DNA of 64,000 nucleotides from Acheta domesticus (lineage: Eukaryota > Arthropoda > Insecta > Orthoptera > Gryllidae): the NCBI GenBank assembly GCA_031308135.1, contig JAHLJT010009436.1, positions 158,329,302-158,393,301 on the forward strand. The letters are read 5' to 3'. This document shows, piece by piece, positions 12,130-23,649 of this stretch; the first letter of the stretch is position 1; each line of letters starts with the position of its first letter. Below the pieces are notes generated by a model, which worked only from the letters and a program-made list of their open reading frames with translations, was not told the DNA's origin and did not search any database. The position numbers were made by a program, and so were the translations under genes.

Positions 12130-12500
12130 TTCTGATGTTCTTATTGCCTTTCCGTCTCCCCACCTTTCTGCTTCCTGCCTTCCCCCTTCCAACCTTCCCA
12201 CTTTGCTCTCTTCCTGTTTCACGCCTTCCCGCTCGCCGCCTTCCTCTCTTCCCGCCTTTGCGCTTCCGCTTCCCGTCTTCCTTCCTTCTCCGTACCCGCT
12301 TCCTCTTGTCCCCCTGTTCTCCTCCTCTCCAGAGCCCTCCGCCTGCCTCCAGCTTGGCTGCGGCGGTGAATGTTGGATGCGGCAGGGCTCGCCCGACAGC
12401 CCTCCGGCGGCGGCGGGGCGACAGGCGCGCATCCCCGCTGCATTATGCAGCGCCCGCCACGGCGCAGCCACGGCGCGGGCACGCGCCGTTCAGAACTATC
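12130..12500. other. pyrimidine-rich to CpG-rich patch
   Basis: Begins as a C/T-rich strand-asymmetric tract with loosely repeated CTTCCCGCCTTCC words, then becomes CpG-rich with GGCGGCGG runs. Open frames exist in at least four frames over the same bases (12092-12619, 12135-12542, 12127-12471 and 12219-12557 on both strands), which marks composition bias and not coding. Best read as a degenerate simple-sequence tract or CpG island. Confidence 0.55.
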
Positions 12501-13935
12501 ATTCATCCCATTCTGTTGCTCCGTCGAACAATATTCGAATAATTCTAACACTACCACTTGGAATTACAATTATAGGAAATAATGCAGTTGTTACAATAAT
12601 GCAATATCAAAAATATTGAACTAATTAATAATTAAGGAAACGAATCTGCATTTATTGTTCAGAAGGAAGCTAGAGACAGTCCTTCCTCTTACCTTAAATA
12701 TTTACTATTCCTTATCTTTTTATGGGGGGGGCAGGTTTTTTGCAGCTGAATTAGTCATTCGTATTCGGTACGCATTGACAGCACAATTTCAGTGGTTTCC
12801 TGGTGTTGTTTCGGGAGAGTAAATACAAATTTCCGAATTCATTTCCAGAAACATGGAAGCATAATTATTTTATTCACGAGTCATTCGCAAAAGAGCCCAA
12901 TTTCTTTTAAATCCTTAATTCATCAACTGAAAAAATTCATTGAGGGCCAGAATCACCACACACTTGAAAGTATCATTCTTTATTTATTTAGTCAAATAAC
13001 GGACGTGCGGCCTCCTTAATAGTTACAATTAAAAATTTTTAAAATGTATCAGCAATCATGCCGTCGCAAAAACTTTATCTGGAACATTTTTTGATGTTAT
13101 GCATTCATTACTCAATTTTCAATAAACAAGCAAGTGAATTACATTTCAAATATCATAAATAGAATAAAATAGGAGAAATTATAATAAACTTCTTAGGCAA
13201 GTGATGATTTCGCTGTATGGTGTACTGAACAAGTCAACCGACATATCACAAAGGCTGGGAATTCTGCTTGGAAGATCGTTTGTTAACAAGGCAACTTTGT
13301 AATTTTTGATCTCGAAGGTTGTATTCTTTTGTCATTTTCCAATGAAGAGGCATTTTATCTTTCACCCTGATCCGTTCTTTTGTACATCCGTAATTTCAGA
13401 CAAAATACTAGTGTAATTGCCAAGTGAACCCTTCCTCTTAAGAATCATTCATTCACCACTATCTGTGAAATTCATGCACGTCCAAATATCGCAGCAGCGA
13501 CTACAACTTAACTTTAAAACAATCCTCATTTCACAAAGTAGACAATGAAAATTAAAGGAGGTGCAAAAGTGGGAAGCAACAGCAAAAGTGTTGAGAGGAA
13601 ATTGATCTGGATTTAATGTGAATTGTAGGTAACCGTCCATCGCGAGAGAATCGTTCAGAACAAGGAGTTTATGGCGACGATACGTAATGCCAAGAAAATG
13701 AATTAGGACGTAGCGCACAGAGAAAAAAGAACATCGTGGGAGACTGGGATGAGAGACAGATGAACGGTGAGTGGCAGAAGGTGTTGAAGAACGAGCGACG
13801 TTTAGAAAACGTTGAAGGTGAATGACGAGTGAATGGCGAGGAGTGAGGAGAGCCAGAGGTTACGGAATCAAATATGCGCGGACGTCAGGTGACGGGGACT
13901 TCCTTGAATAAAACTTTGTCGCTAAATGCGTAGAG
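12501..13935. other. gene-free stretch
   Basis: AT-rich DNA with a G8 run at 12724. The short frames at 12792-13019 (+) and 13449-13718 (-) have no recognisable motif. Purine-rich GAGTGAGGAGAG-type sequence begins near 13740 and leads into the next GC-rich patch. Confidence 0.4.
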
Positions 13936-14785
13936 AGAAACAATGTTGTTACGGAATTGACTGCCGTGGCAGTGTCATCGCTTGGGGCAGACCGGAAGCG
14001 GAAGTCAGACGCTGGCGGTCGTTGCAGGGTGGAGGGAGAGTGCGTAGAGCGAAGGACTGCGGAGAAGAGCTACGGGAGGGCAGCCGGAGACGGCGGACGC
14101 GCTGCCTTATTAATAGTCTTATTAATATGGCAGCGGCGGGGCGAGGGCGGGGGCGGTGCCGGATCGGGCGTGCGCCGCTTGGCAGCCGCCTCTTGGCTGC
14201 GCCCGCCACCGCTCGCCCCGCGCCGCCCCGCTCCACCCAACCCCGCTACGCCACGCCCCGCGCCACCCCGAACCGCACCGCCACGCTCCCCGCTACGACC
14301 CGCACCTCCCGCCACGCCCCGCACTTCCCGCCACGCCCGGCGCCGCGCCGCGCCGCACGTAAATAGCAGGCCGAGTGCGGCCGAGGGGCAGCGACGAAGA
14401 CGGAGTGGCGGGGCGGGGAAGGTGACGATGGTGCTGGGGTGGAGGCCGCCATGCCCGTGTGGCGGAAGTAGAGCTGGCAGGGGCAGGCAGAGAGGTGGTG
14501 GCGGGCGGGCTGGCGGCAGCGGAGGCGGTGACGTGCACCGGGCGGAAAAGGAGGGCGGAAAAGTTAACGATGGTGTTCGAGGAGGTGGTCGCGATGAGCC
14601 ATGAGTACAGGTTGGCAGTGGCAGCGAAAGCGGTGGTGAGCCGATGGCTGTAGCAGTGGCAGCGGCGGCAGCGATGGCAGTAGCGTTCGCCGTGAGGGTA
14701 CTGGAGGCGGTGGAGAGGGGAGAGGGAAGAGTTGATGCAGGAGGAGGCGGTTGCGATAGCTTTGGCGGTGACATTGGAAGAGAAA
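13936..14785. other. large CpG-rich patch with C-rich and G-rich halves
   Basis: About 850 bp of very GC-rich DNA. The part 14200-14350 is a degenerate CCACGCCCCGC/CCGCACC tandem-like tract. The part 14400-14760 is G-rich with repeated GGCGG, GGTGG and GGCAGTGGCAGCG words. Open frames up to 234 codons occur on both strands over the same DNA and encode only A/P/R/G/S-rich sequence. It may be a CpG island; a promoter cannot be shown. Confidence 0.55.
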
Positions 14786-14789
14786 CTGC

Positions 14790-16738
14790 AACTTAATCGA
14801 ATATGGATTGGTTATAAGCATTTGATGATAACGATTAACGATAGTTATGATGACAATCGCGATTTAGTACGTAAAACATGTTTACTTTTCACGTACGTGC
14901 TTTTTAAGCTATTTTAAATTCATGCATAAAATGTATTATCAGCGGGAGACAGGGACTGAGAACAAAATTTGTCATATTATCGGCTTTTTAAAACAAATAA
15001 ATTTCTATGTAATGATGGTGCAAGAAGATTTCTTCTACACGAAATTTTCTTAATCAAATGAGTTTTCTCTTGATTTATGGTTTGTCAAAATACTTCCTGT
15101 ATCGAAGATCATGGTAGCAACGGCACGGGCAACCCTTGCCAGCCGACCACAAGCAGCAGAAAGGAGGAACGAGAGTGGCTGGTGATTTCAAGATTCACGC
15201 ACGTTACTTAAATTACTTTAATTGCCATATATTTATCCATTTTCAAAAATGTGTCTTGTATTAGAATGAGATCATAAAATAATGATCTGAAAATATTTAT
15301 ATTAACCCGTTTCTTGAGTATTTGATTTAAAATGCCAAGGATGAGTTCAATTGTCTACTAAACCGGATATCACTTTCCGTCTTGCATCCTCTAGTAACTC
15401 CTGTAACGATCGTTTCATTATAAGCATAGCACTTCAAATTCGAGTTGATAATGAGATAATTAGAACAACTTAAATAAATTCTGGATTTTAGGTGGATACA
15501 GTTTATGCGCTATTACATATCTGTGTCATATATTGTATTATTGAAACATCTTGTAGGGATATATAGTGCAATCATATTAGGTCGTACCAGTAACTTTACT
15601 GTGTTTAATTATTAAATTATATTCCAAAAGGCGAATCGCATGAAACTCTCACTGAAAACTCACTATTAAACCGTTAATTCAAAATTATTACCTTGCGAAC
15701 GAGAACCATATTTTTAACTCGTGCGCATTAGAAAGTGGTGCGATATGAAACATATTTCCGCTGTGGTGACGTCATTTGCTTTTACCGTTTCTATCCACTA
15801 CACGAGCTGACATAAAACCTAGCATGATGTAAGAGCCAGATGCGGCAAAGCACATTTAGGTCCTCAGTTTTACTGCTACCGACAAGACCGTGCATTCATT
15901 ACCACGCTAGCTATAGGGCATCGTAAATCACTGCAATGAGGCAATGGAGCTGACTATCCGGGTGATTTAAATGGATCCACATCATTGCGGAACTCTCGTA
16001 GCTAAAAAGTGACAAAAACGCAAGGGATTCTGCGTATCTCTTCGCGTCAGTTAGAAGGTAAAAATATATTTGAATAATGAGTATTTCTTCGCTTTCTCGG
16101 GTCATAGATCTTTCTAGAGTAGCTACATCACTAATGTACAATGCACACATGAATTAAAAGAAAATCAGAGAGTCTCCTGTCATGTGAGAGGTGTCTATAG
16201 TGTTTATGGATACACAGGAACTCGGAAAAAATAAAGAAACAATAAAAAATGTTGTTTTTGGTTGAAAAATGGAAATCTTCGATTATGTTATTTCACCTAT
16301 TGTACCTGTTGAAGAAAGTCTCCCGCCATCAAATGTATAATACTAATTTCCAATGGGTGCAGAAACTGAATGAAAACAATGCAGTGTCCGCTGCAAGAGG
16401 GGTGTCAATGCTTTTGTTAGATACGCTGGAAGTCAATTTAGAAGGTGACTTAAAAATATAAATATTTTGTTGAGTTATGGCGCCTAATTATAACGCACAT
16501 ACGGCTAAATTTTCATACTTAGTGAGTCACTGCTGACAACACACGTGACATCAGGCGACTGTAAGGCTTCTAGGAATAGACCGCTCGCCATTTAGTATTT
16601 GCTATTCACGTTTTGCGTTAAGGAACGGTATTGTTTTTTTGATAGGCTTGCTAGCTTCGTGTCACGTACTGTATACACACGAACACATACATAACTGTAC
16701 ACATACTACATTTATGTAATATATGTTATGTTTATTTA
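14790..16738. other. gene-free AT-rich stretch
   Basis: Open frames at 15911-16150 (-) and 16249-16461 (+) show no recognisable domain or homologous copy in the window. No splice-bounded exon is convincing. Confidence 0.4.
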
Positions 16739-16740
16739 TT

Positions 16741-16782
16741 ATAGTGTATACTCTATTATATATATAATAGAGTATACACTAT
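16741..16782. repeat. perfect 42-bp AT-rich palindrome
   Basis: The sequence starting ATAGTGTATACTCTATTATA is followed directly by its exact complement with no spacer. It is embedded in a longer TATATATAATACACTATA tract running to about 16805. Such palindromes can extrude as cruciforms and can be breakpoints. Whether it is a decayed MITE is unknown. Confidence 0.85.
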
Positions 16783-17159
16783 TATATATATATAATACAC
16801 TATATTGTTATTGTATTATTCTTGAAGACTGTTTTTCTTAAAATATTTAATTCTTTTCATTATCATAAAAGTACTGTATTTCTTTTTCTAAGTAGTGTGT
16901 GCACTATTTTTTTGAAAATTATTTTGTGTGGGGTTTCGTTCAACAGAATTTTTGCTGTATCAGATCATTACTTGTTATTTCTCCACCCACTGAAATAATG
17001 TATTCGTGTAGTCTGATCATCGAAAAGAAGTCAATGTTCTAAGGGATGTTTAGTGTTCAGTAGAAGTTTTGATGATGTTATTTAGCTTCAATTAACATAA
17101 TTCTACAAAACATTCTACAGTGGAGAAATTTTTGTATAGAGAACATTAGAACGACATCG

Positions 17160-17252
17160 TATTGTGGTGAGCCGCCATTGCAACATCACACCTTGCCTTG
17201 GGAGTCGCCCCCAGCAGGGTATGATGTTATAATGGTGGCTCACCACAGTGTA
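17160..17252. mobile_element. short hairpin MITE
   Basis: The ends TATTGTGGTGAGCCGCCATT and, inward from the right, CACTGTGGTGAGCCACCATT are inverted repeats that continue imperfectly (GCAACATCACACC / ATAACATCATACC), leaving a loop of only about 30 bp. The whole unit of about 93 bp would fold into one hairpin. TA dinucleotides lie at the edges, which would fit a Tc1/mariner-type TA target, but the exact boundary is uncertain. Confidence 0.65.
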
Positions 17253-17254
17253 TA

Positions 17255-18654
17255 GTAGTAAAGTATATTACTAACGTTTTGAATATTTTCCGAGAAATAT
17301 TTGTGACAACTTCGAAGAAAAATATTTCTAAGAATTAATTAGATTTTGATTATATAATAAGAATATTAATCTCACAAAACATGTACTAACCTCAATTATT
17401 TCTGTAGATAGCGAGAATTGTATTCATAAAATGTTTGCACGAATGTGGTCTCACAGCCCATCCAGATGTCACAAGTCCCAATACTGTTCGGGAGCCTCAT
17501 TGTTTCATCTCCAACAACTTACGAACGCTGACAATGTACCCCAGTAGTCACTTTCTTCATGAAGGTTTACATTCTTAATAATGCCATGCAGTTTTCATCG
17601 AAGCGAGGAAGTCCGTTGATATTATGCCCTCGCCGGCGGAAATTGTGCCAATGCTTTTAGCTTGGAGTGTGATGCTTGGAGAGGAAGGAAGTTGCATAAT
17701 TCGTCCTGTTGCACTTCACCCATTGTGACTTTCCCTACTCATAGTCACGTGCGTATTCAAAAAGGTGCCATTTATTTTCTGTTCGAAAGGTTTGCCTAGA
17801 GTTTCATGTTTGCCAATAGTAAGGTTTTAAAGAAACGGGAGTATTTATTTAGAGATATATGGGCCATGCAGGGTCGTTTCCAAAGATTTGGCATGCAACG
17901 CGTCATCCCCTCGTGATTTCTTTCTGCTCCCTTCGTTTACACAGCTTATTATATGCCATATACCATCTCAGGCTACTTGCTGGAAATGGAAGAGAATGTC
18001 GCACAGCCCCTACTGGATGGGGTATTTAAAAAAATTGATCAGCATTCAGAAATCATGAGTTTCTCAGTTTTAAACGTTTTGGAGATGCGGAGGGGTCGAA
18101 AATAATACGTTTTCCCAAGGAAGAGACAGTGGTAAATTTCATTTTGTGGAGTTACACGTGTATTTGTACCTGACTGTAACGCTATTTCTTACTTACCGGG
18201 TGTTCTTACGCAGTGAAGGAAATTTCATGTACCTAACGCATACCCCTGAATGCATAATTGCCTAAAATTCAGAAGCAGGTATTTCAAGAGCAAGTCCGCT
18301 AAATGTAATCTTATAAAACCCGGAACAAACAATTTAGGATGAAATAATGCGAAACAATACATTACAAATTAATAAGTCTTCAATTTTTTAATGAAAGAAA
18401 ACAAATTTCTTTTGGAAAATCAATGAAAGTCTGTATTTGAAAGAATACATGAGGGACGCAAGTAAAAAAGTCCAAAAATATTGTTCTCTATCAACAAGAA
18501 TTTTACAATATTGCTAAAAATTATGCAATGTTCTTCAAAATTTTCAAATGAACGTTTCAAAACAACAGGCAAGAATACATCAGATACATAACAGTAATAC
18601 AAATTTATTTGTAGATATTTTATATCAGTCAAGGGTAATATTTGCATTTGGACG
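17255..18654. other. gene-free stretch
   Basis: AT-rich sequence. The frame at 18420-18647 (-) has no recognisable features. No repeat shared with other parts of the window was seen before the E1 fragment at 18655. Confidence 0.4.
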
Positions 18655-18728
18655 ATTACATTTTTACTTTCACGTATAAGTACGTATATACGGAGTAATA
18701 CACTTAGTATAAGGAAAATAATGTATTT
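18655..18728 (+). repeat. E1 family 5'-end fragment
   Basis: TTTTTACTTTCACGTATAAG.TACGTATATACGGAGTAATACACTTAGTATAAGG-type sequence aligns with the starts of the E1 copies at 42966 and 43989 (TTTTTAC.TTCCCGTA.ACGTACGTATA..GGAGT). Homology stops after about 70 bp, so only the 5' tip is left. Confidence 0.65.
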
Positions 18729-18980
18729 TCAAATTCAATTTGCAACGATAAGTCGGGTTGATTTGAAATAATGTCGCGTTGTTAACCCTACAGTAACAGT
18801 AATTGTGTGACAGTTGTGCCAGTATTTCAGTCGGTGGCTACGTTTCCTTTCCGTGGCCGTTCGCGAAGAGCGCTGGCAGAGGAGGAGCCGCAGCAGGAGC
18901 TGGAAATTCGCGAGCGTCCCAGCGACGCTGCGTGGGCAGATGGGGCGGGGAGGGGGAGGGGGAGGGGCTGCATATTTCAC

Positions 18981-19019
18981 GTATAAATATCCGGACTGGG
19001 CAGGCGCCTCTGCTCAGCT
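18981..19019 (+). promoter_or_regulatory. possible TATA/initiator core promoter
   Basis: A TATAAATAT word at 18982 is followed, 33 bases further, by TCAGCT (19014-19019), close to the insect initiator TCAGT/TCAGC, with a GC-rich stretch between. It lies at the border of a CpG-rich patch. Transcription from it would run straight into the (CCCG)n array and no exon follows, so it could be fortuitous. Confidence 0.25.
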
Positions 19020-19035
19020 GCAACCCGCGTTCGCC

Positions 19036-19700
19036 CGCCCCCCCCCGCCGCCGCCACCACATTCGACCGCCCGTTCGCCCACCCACCCACCCGCCCGCCC
19101 GCCCGCCCGCCCGCCCGCCCGCCCGCCCGCCCGCCCGCCCGCCCGCCCGCCCGCGCGCCCGCCCGCGCGCCCGCCCGCGCGCCCGCCCGCCCGCCCGCCC
19201 GCCCGCCCGCCCGCCCGCCCGCCCGCCCGCCCGCCCGCCCGCCCGCCCGCCCACCCGCGCGCCCGCCCGCCCGCCCACCCGCGCGCCCGCCCGCCCGCCC
19301 GCCCGCGCGCCCGCCCGCGCGCCCGCCCGCCCGCCCGCCCGCCCGCCCGCGCGCCCGCCCGCCCGCCCGCCCGCCCGCCCGCCCGCCCGCCCGCCCGCCC
19401 GCCTGCCCGACCGACCGCGCGCCCGCCCACCCGCGCGCCCGCCCACCCGCGCGCCCGCCCGCCCGCCCGCCCGCCCGCCCGCCCGCGCGCCCGCCCGCGC
19501 GCCCGCCCGCGCGCCCGCCCGCCCGCGCGCCCGCCCGCCCGCGCGCCCGCCCGCCCGTCCGTTCGCCCGCCCGCCCGTCCGTTCGCCCGCCCGCCCGTCC
19601 GTTCGCCCGCCCGCCCGTCCTTGCATCCGTCCGTTCGCCCTTGCGTCCGTCCAGCCGCCCATCCTTCTGTCCACCCGTCCGTCCGTCCGCCCGCTATCTC
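19036..19700. repeat. (CCCG)n tetranucleotide array
   Basis: About 660 bp of CCCG tandem repeats with interspersed GCGC variants and, in the last third, CCGT and CCAC variants that decay into TCCGTCCG and CTATCTCGCC. Because 4 is not a multiple of 3, all frames read the same tetrapeptide (ARPP on +, AGGR on -). This produces frames of 332, 336 and 278 codons that are artefacts. Long, nearly pure CCCG arrays are rare in insect DNA. CGTC microsatellites also occur inside E1 copies, so an origin from an E1-borne microsatellite is possible. Confidence 0.95.
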
Positions 19701-21535
19701 GCCGCTATCTCGCCCGTTATCTCGCCCGCTCTCTCGCCACGCTATACGCTATTACGCGCTGTGGAATGGGACAAATGGCGACGACAAAATCTGCAATTTG
19801 AAAATCGCAACTGTTCCTTTGTAGCCTGGTCCTGGGTTGGGTTCCTAATTAGATGCAGAACGTCCAGTGCCTGGATGGCATTTCTACTGATTGAGTGCAC
19901 TGGTCTGTTGATATTTTCGATCAAGTCAAGATGTACCTATTTAAGAGCCGTGAATTTTTTTCTTTATTCATTTGTTTATCTAAAACTAAATTTAAAGTTA
20001 GTTTGAAGTTGATGTAAAATATAATGCATTGATGAATAATTAGAGACAAACATGCATTACCATTTTATAGCATTACCATTAACTAAGAACATATTTCTTA
20101 TCAAAATCGTATGTATTTATAATGCGTCTACATTCTGAAAATGGCCGATCATTCCAGGACTTCTACACAAAATGAAGAAAGAAAACGTAGAGTGAAACAT
20201 TAAATAGCAGAATTGATCTTTCCATTTGAGCTTGATGTCATTTGAACGGTTAAAAAAATTATTTTGACGGTGTTTTACGTTTTTCAATAACTACCTTGTG
20301 CCGCGCCGCGACACGCCAATGACGTCATGCGAGCGCTTGAAGGGGGGAGGGGAGGGGAGGGGAGGGGAGCACGCTCGTGATCCAATTAACGGAACGAGAG
20401 CGTGCGCGCGCCATTCATCGGCGCTTCGTTCACGCGTCTGTCCTTTTGTTGGTTTTGTGAATGGAATTTGTCATAGCGCGCCATTTTTACATAACATTTT
20501 TGCAGCCTTTCAAATACTTTGTTTCTTGTGATGAATTATTGTACCAAAATTGTTGGGGCGAGAAACATCGTATTTCTTATTATTTGTAAACATGAATGTC
20601 GTGAGACTTCAATGTACTACGTAATATAACAATATTACAATGTTTTTCTGAGTTTCCACGGTACCTGGTGTTTATTGATTCTAGTACCAAAAGAGTGGCA
20701 GATCTTATTGTACTGTTACAGAAGTATTATGATGTATTATACAACATGACAATAAACTGTTAATTGTTGGAAATTACGCTCAAGTATTGATTTAATTATA
20801 ACAGTATTGTGTTATATTTGTTGATCTGATGAGGAGTGGTCTCACTTGAGAGAACTTTTCCCTCAGAGTAGATGCAATAAATCGAAATAAAGCAAGCGCT
20901 CTCGAGAGTTGTAATTTTGAAGTGTGGAATATTTGGCAGAAATTTAATTTATTACTCGGCTAAGGTGCTTCCAAAGTCGTTTCTTGGGGTCAAGAAGGAG
21001 CGTGAAAATACATGCATTTCTCATCGTACGTCAGACAGCTTTTGGCTCTTTGACGTTTAATAAACAAATAAATACTCGGACAGACGCAACAGAGGGTGGT
21101 CAACACTCAACCGAACTCGACCGACTGGTCCTATTTCATGTGAAAGTTATTTCTATAACTAAGACAGCATCTAACCTCATTTAGCAACACGCATTACTAG
21201 TATTGCTTATGTATTTGAAACCACACTATCCAAGAACCTTATATTGGTACTGTTGTGTAGAGGTAACAAGGCGATCGATCTCGCCTGTGTCACGAGCGGA
21301 GGTGCCGTCGGTTTTGATTCAATCAAAGTTACATTTCACGTCGGGTGGGAGGTAAACACAGTGATCACGGCGAGATTACAAGTCAAACCGGAGTTCTTCT
21401 AATAGGTAGCGTGCGTTGCACTATAACATCATTTTGTATCTTAATACGCACAAATAGTTTGCAGCATTTTCTAGACGATTCACATAAGCTGCAACTGTTT
21501 TCAGGATAAAGCCGTATATATTCTTTATTTTCCCT

Positions 21536-21536
<1 letters not shown>
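19701..21536. other. gene-free stretch
   Basis: Contains a CpG-rich patch with a GGGGA run at 20340-20370 and otherwise AT-rich DNA. The minus frame 19742-19924 (VHSISRNAIQALDVLHLI) has some feel of coding but no recognisable family. The frames at 20298-20531 and 20984-21184 (+) have no support. Confidence 0.4.
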
Positions 21537-21580
<44 letters not shown>

Positions 21581-21616
21581 GTAATCAGAATAATAGTAAT
21601 AATAATAATAATAATG
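21537..21616. repeat. (TAA)n microsatellite
   Basis: About 80 bp of AAT/TAA repeats interrupted once by GTAATCAG. It stands immediately 5' of an R2/R4-type LINE relic. Dong-like members of the R4 clade are known to target TAA repeats, so the array may be the insertion site. On the minus strand it creates a poly-tyrosine open frame that is not a gene. Confidence 0.9.
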
Positions 21617-21639
21617 AAAATAATATAAAATTATACACA

Positions 21640-22995
21640 AAACAAAAGCTCCACAAAACAAAAGCTTAATCATCTTCTCGACACCACTGCAAAATTTAGC
21701 AGTGACATTGGAATGCATTTCGGTGTTGAAAAATGTAAGCTAAATGCAATACGGAAAGGAAAGTATCAACATCAGATGGATTAAATCCTTGCAGAAGGAA
21801 ACGATAAACAAGAACAAATTCATGGCATGAACCCTAAGGAATATTATAAATATCTTGGATATTTACAAAGATCTAATGTTGACCCAAAAATTACTAAATC
21901 CAACATAACTCAGGAATTTAATACCCGCCTGAGTAAAATTCTGAAAATTAAACTCAGTGATGGCAGGAAAATTAAAGCTACAAATACCTATGTAATTCCA
22001 GTACTGGCCTACAGCCATATGAAATGCAGAGTACTGTGTACCAAATTTAGATGTCACCACCCTAAAAGGGCAGTTGAGAGATTCCATCTACCTAGGTCTC
22101 TGGGAGGAAGAGGTATCATAGATATTGTGAATCTCCACTACCAACAATAGGAGAGACTGCGCCAGTACTTTCAAGAAAAGGCTAACAGAAGTAAGATACA
22201 TCAGATTGTAACATATATTGACCGGAAAATCACACCATTGAATTTGATTGATGAAAAAATGAATCTACGAAATGAAGAACGAATACAGACCAATGAAATG
22301 AAAGTCAACAACTGGAAAGAGAAGCTACTTCATGGACGCTACCCGTGTCAGATAGAGGGAGAACTGATGGAGTAGTAGCAACTAAAAACTACCATAAATT
22401 TATCCTGAAAGACACCAATGTTCGTGATGACAAATGTTGGCTATGTGGAGAACAAAGAGAAAATACACTATATAATCAGTGGATGCAGCTATCTAGCATC
22501 CTCAGAATATACAAAATGACATGATGACATTTGTAAAGTGGTTTATCAGCAACTATGCCATAATAACCTTTTGATTGGTAACAGAACACCATATTACAAA
22601 TACACTCCTGAACCAGTCATTTACACAAATGATCACAAAATGTACTGGAACAGGTCCATCATAACAGATAGGTCTGTGTCATCTAATAACCCGGACATTG
22701 TATGGCATGACAAGAAAAACAAGAAGGTGTATCTGATTGATGTCGCTGTCCCGCTAGCTCACAATATCTCGAAGAAAAGGAGTGAAAAAATTGTAAAATA
22801 TCAAACATTGGCAAATGAGATAAAGGAAATTTGGAGCGACGTGGAAATGGTCACGATTGTACCAATTATTCTAGGTGCCACTGGTGAAATTCCTAAGTTC
22901 CTTCATGAATCCCTGGCTGAACTACAACTGAAGAAGGGGATATACATACAGCTGCAGAAGTTGTCTTACTAGACACATGCAACATCGTGAGGAAG
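21640..22995 (+). pseudogene. R2/R4-type LINE relic (RT end and restriction-like endonuclease)
   Basis: Translation in pieces gives, in order: an RT palm/thumb border (FSSDIGMHFGVEKC, about 21680-21740); YYKYLGYLQ with KATNTYVIPVLAYS (21840-22010); HHPKRAVERFHLPRSLGGRG (22050-22115); the start of a zinc knuckle, CWLCG (22436); then PDIV..D....VYLIDVAVP (22695-22755), which fits the PD-(D/E)xK endonuclease core of restriction-like-endonuclease LINEs. The C-terminus ends LDTCNIVRKFLNI near 22970-23008. Internal stops (e.g. 22148, 22370) and frameshifts (near 22435, 22535 and 22935) break it, and everything upstream of the late RT is missing. It is therefore a dead 5'-truncated copy. R2, R4/Dong or NeSL placement needs an alignment; the neighbouring (TAA)n array favours Dong-like. 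Confidence 0.85.
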
Positions 22996-23519
22996 TTTCT
23001 AAACATTGATGGTTGATCTAGTGCTGGTTACGACAGAATTTTTAACGATTAACATTATGTTCCAAATTACTATTGACAGAACCTCAAAAATATTTTGAAC
23101 TTTTTCTAAAACTTATGTTTCACTAATACTCATATTATATTAATCACATTGATCATTACTGAATCTATCTCAATGATGTCTTTAATTGAATCTGTCCCCT
23201 CCGTGCCCTTGCGCCGCCTGCGAAGGCAGTTATGCAACGGTCGGTCGCTGTACTGCAACTCTCGACGGCAACCTCTCAGGGCTGCGTCTAACCATGGAAG
23301 CTGCACGCGTAGGATGTTTGCCTTTCTCGTCATATGTAGAGCACCTTATTCGTAATGTATTTTAGAACCGTGTTGTGATTTGCTCAGAGAGATTGTAATA
23401 TAGAGATTATCAAGTGTTTTTTTTTTGTTATTTAAGGTCGCATCAACGTCTAGGTTATTAGCGACCATTATTGAATTTAGCGGTATGGTAACTGTGAAAG
23501 TGAAATGAAATGGTGATGA
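22996..23519. other. possible LINE 3' tail and unique DNA
   Basis: The first 100 bp may be the 3' untranslated tail of the preceding LINE. A GC-richer patch at 23195-23310 has open frames on both strands (23149-23355 +, 23130-23333 -) and no recognisable domain. A T9 run occurs at 23416. Confidence 0.35.
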
Positions 23520-23645
23520 TAGGGGATGAAAGGACCAATACCATTACAGCCATGCGCGAGGCGTGACTCGAACCCGCGCCCCTTCGGTCCGAGATCACTG
23601 CGGCACTACTGATTTAGCGATCTCGGCCATCGGATCGGCCAAGTG
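23490..23645 (-). mobile_element. tRNA-derived SINE-B, copy 1
   Basis: On the minus strand a tRNA-like head reads GGCCGAGATCGCTAAATCAG (A-box region), then a GATCTCGGACCGAAGG arm and the B box GGTTCGAGTCA (complement of 23564-23574). The short body ends in an ATCATCACCATTTC-type tail near 23505. A second copy lies at 58155-58345. The long arm between the two boxes suggests a class II (Leu/Ser-like) tRNA ancestor, which is inference. Confidence 0.75.
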
Positions 23646-23649
23646 ATTA

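Noticed and set aside
13926..14774. Overlapping open frames up to 234 codons
   Set aside because: GC-rich DNA with few stop codons; five frames are open over the same bases.
18803..19824. Arg/Pro-rich open frames of 332, 336 and 278 codons
   Set aside because: All read the (CCCG)n array in different frames and strands; no domain or splice evidence.
21240..21420. Possible MITE with CTCGCC ends
   Set aside because: The apparent inverted ends (GATCTCGCCTGTGTC / AATCTCGCCGTGATC) are too short and mismatched, with no target duplication.
21536..21718. Poly-tyrosine open frame on the minus strand
   Set aside because: Translation of the (TAA)n microsatellite.
23490..23645. Functional tRNA gene
   Set aside because: A and B boxes are present but the cloverleaf is decayed and the unit recurs at 58.2 kb with a common body, so it is a SINE.
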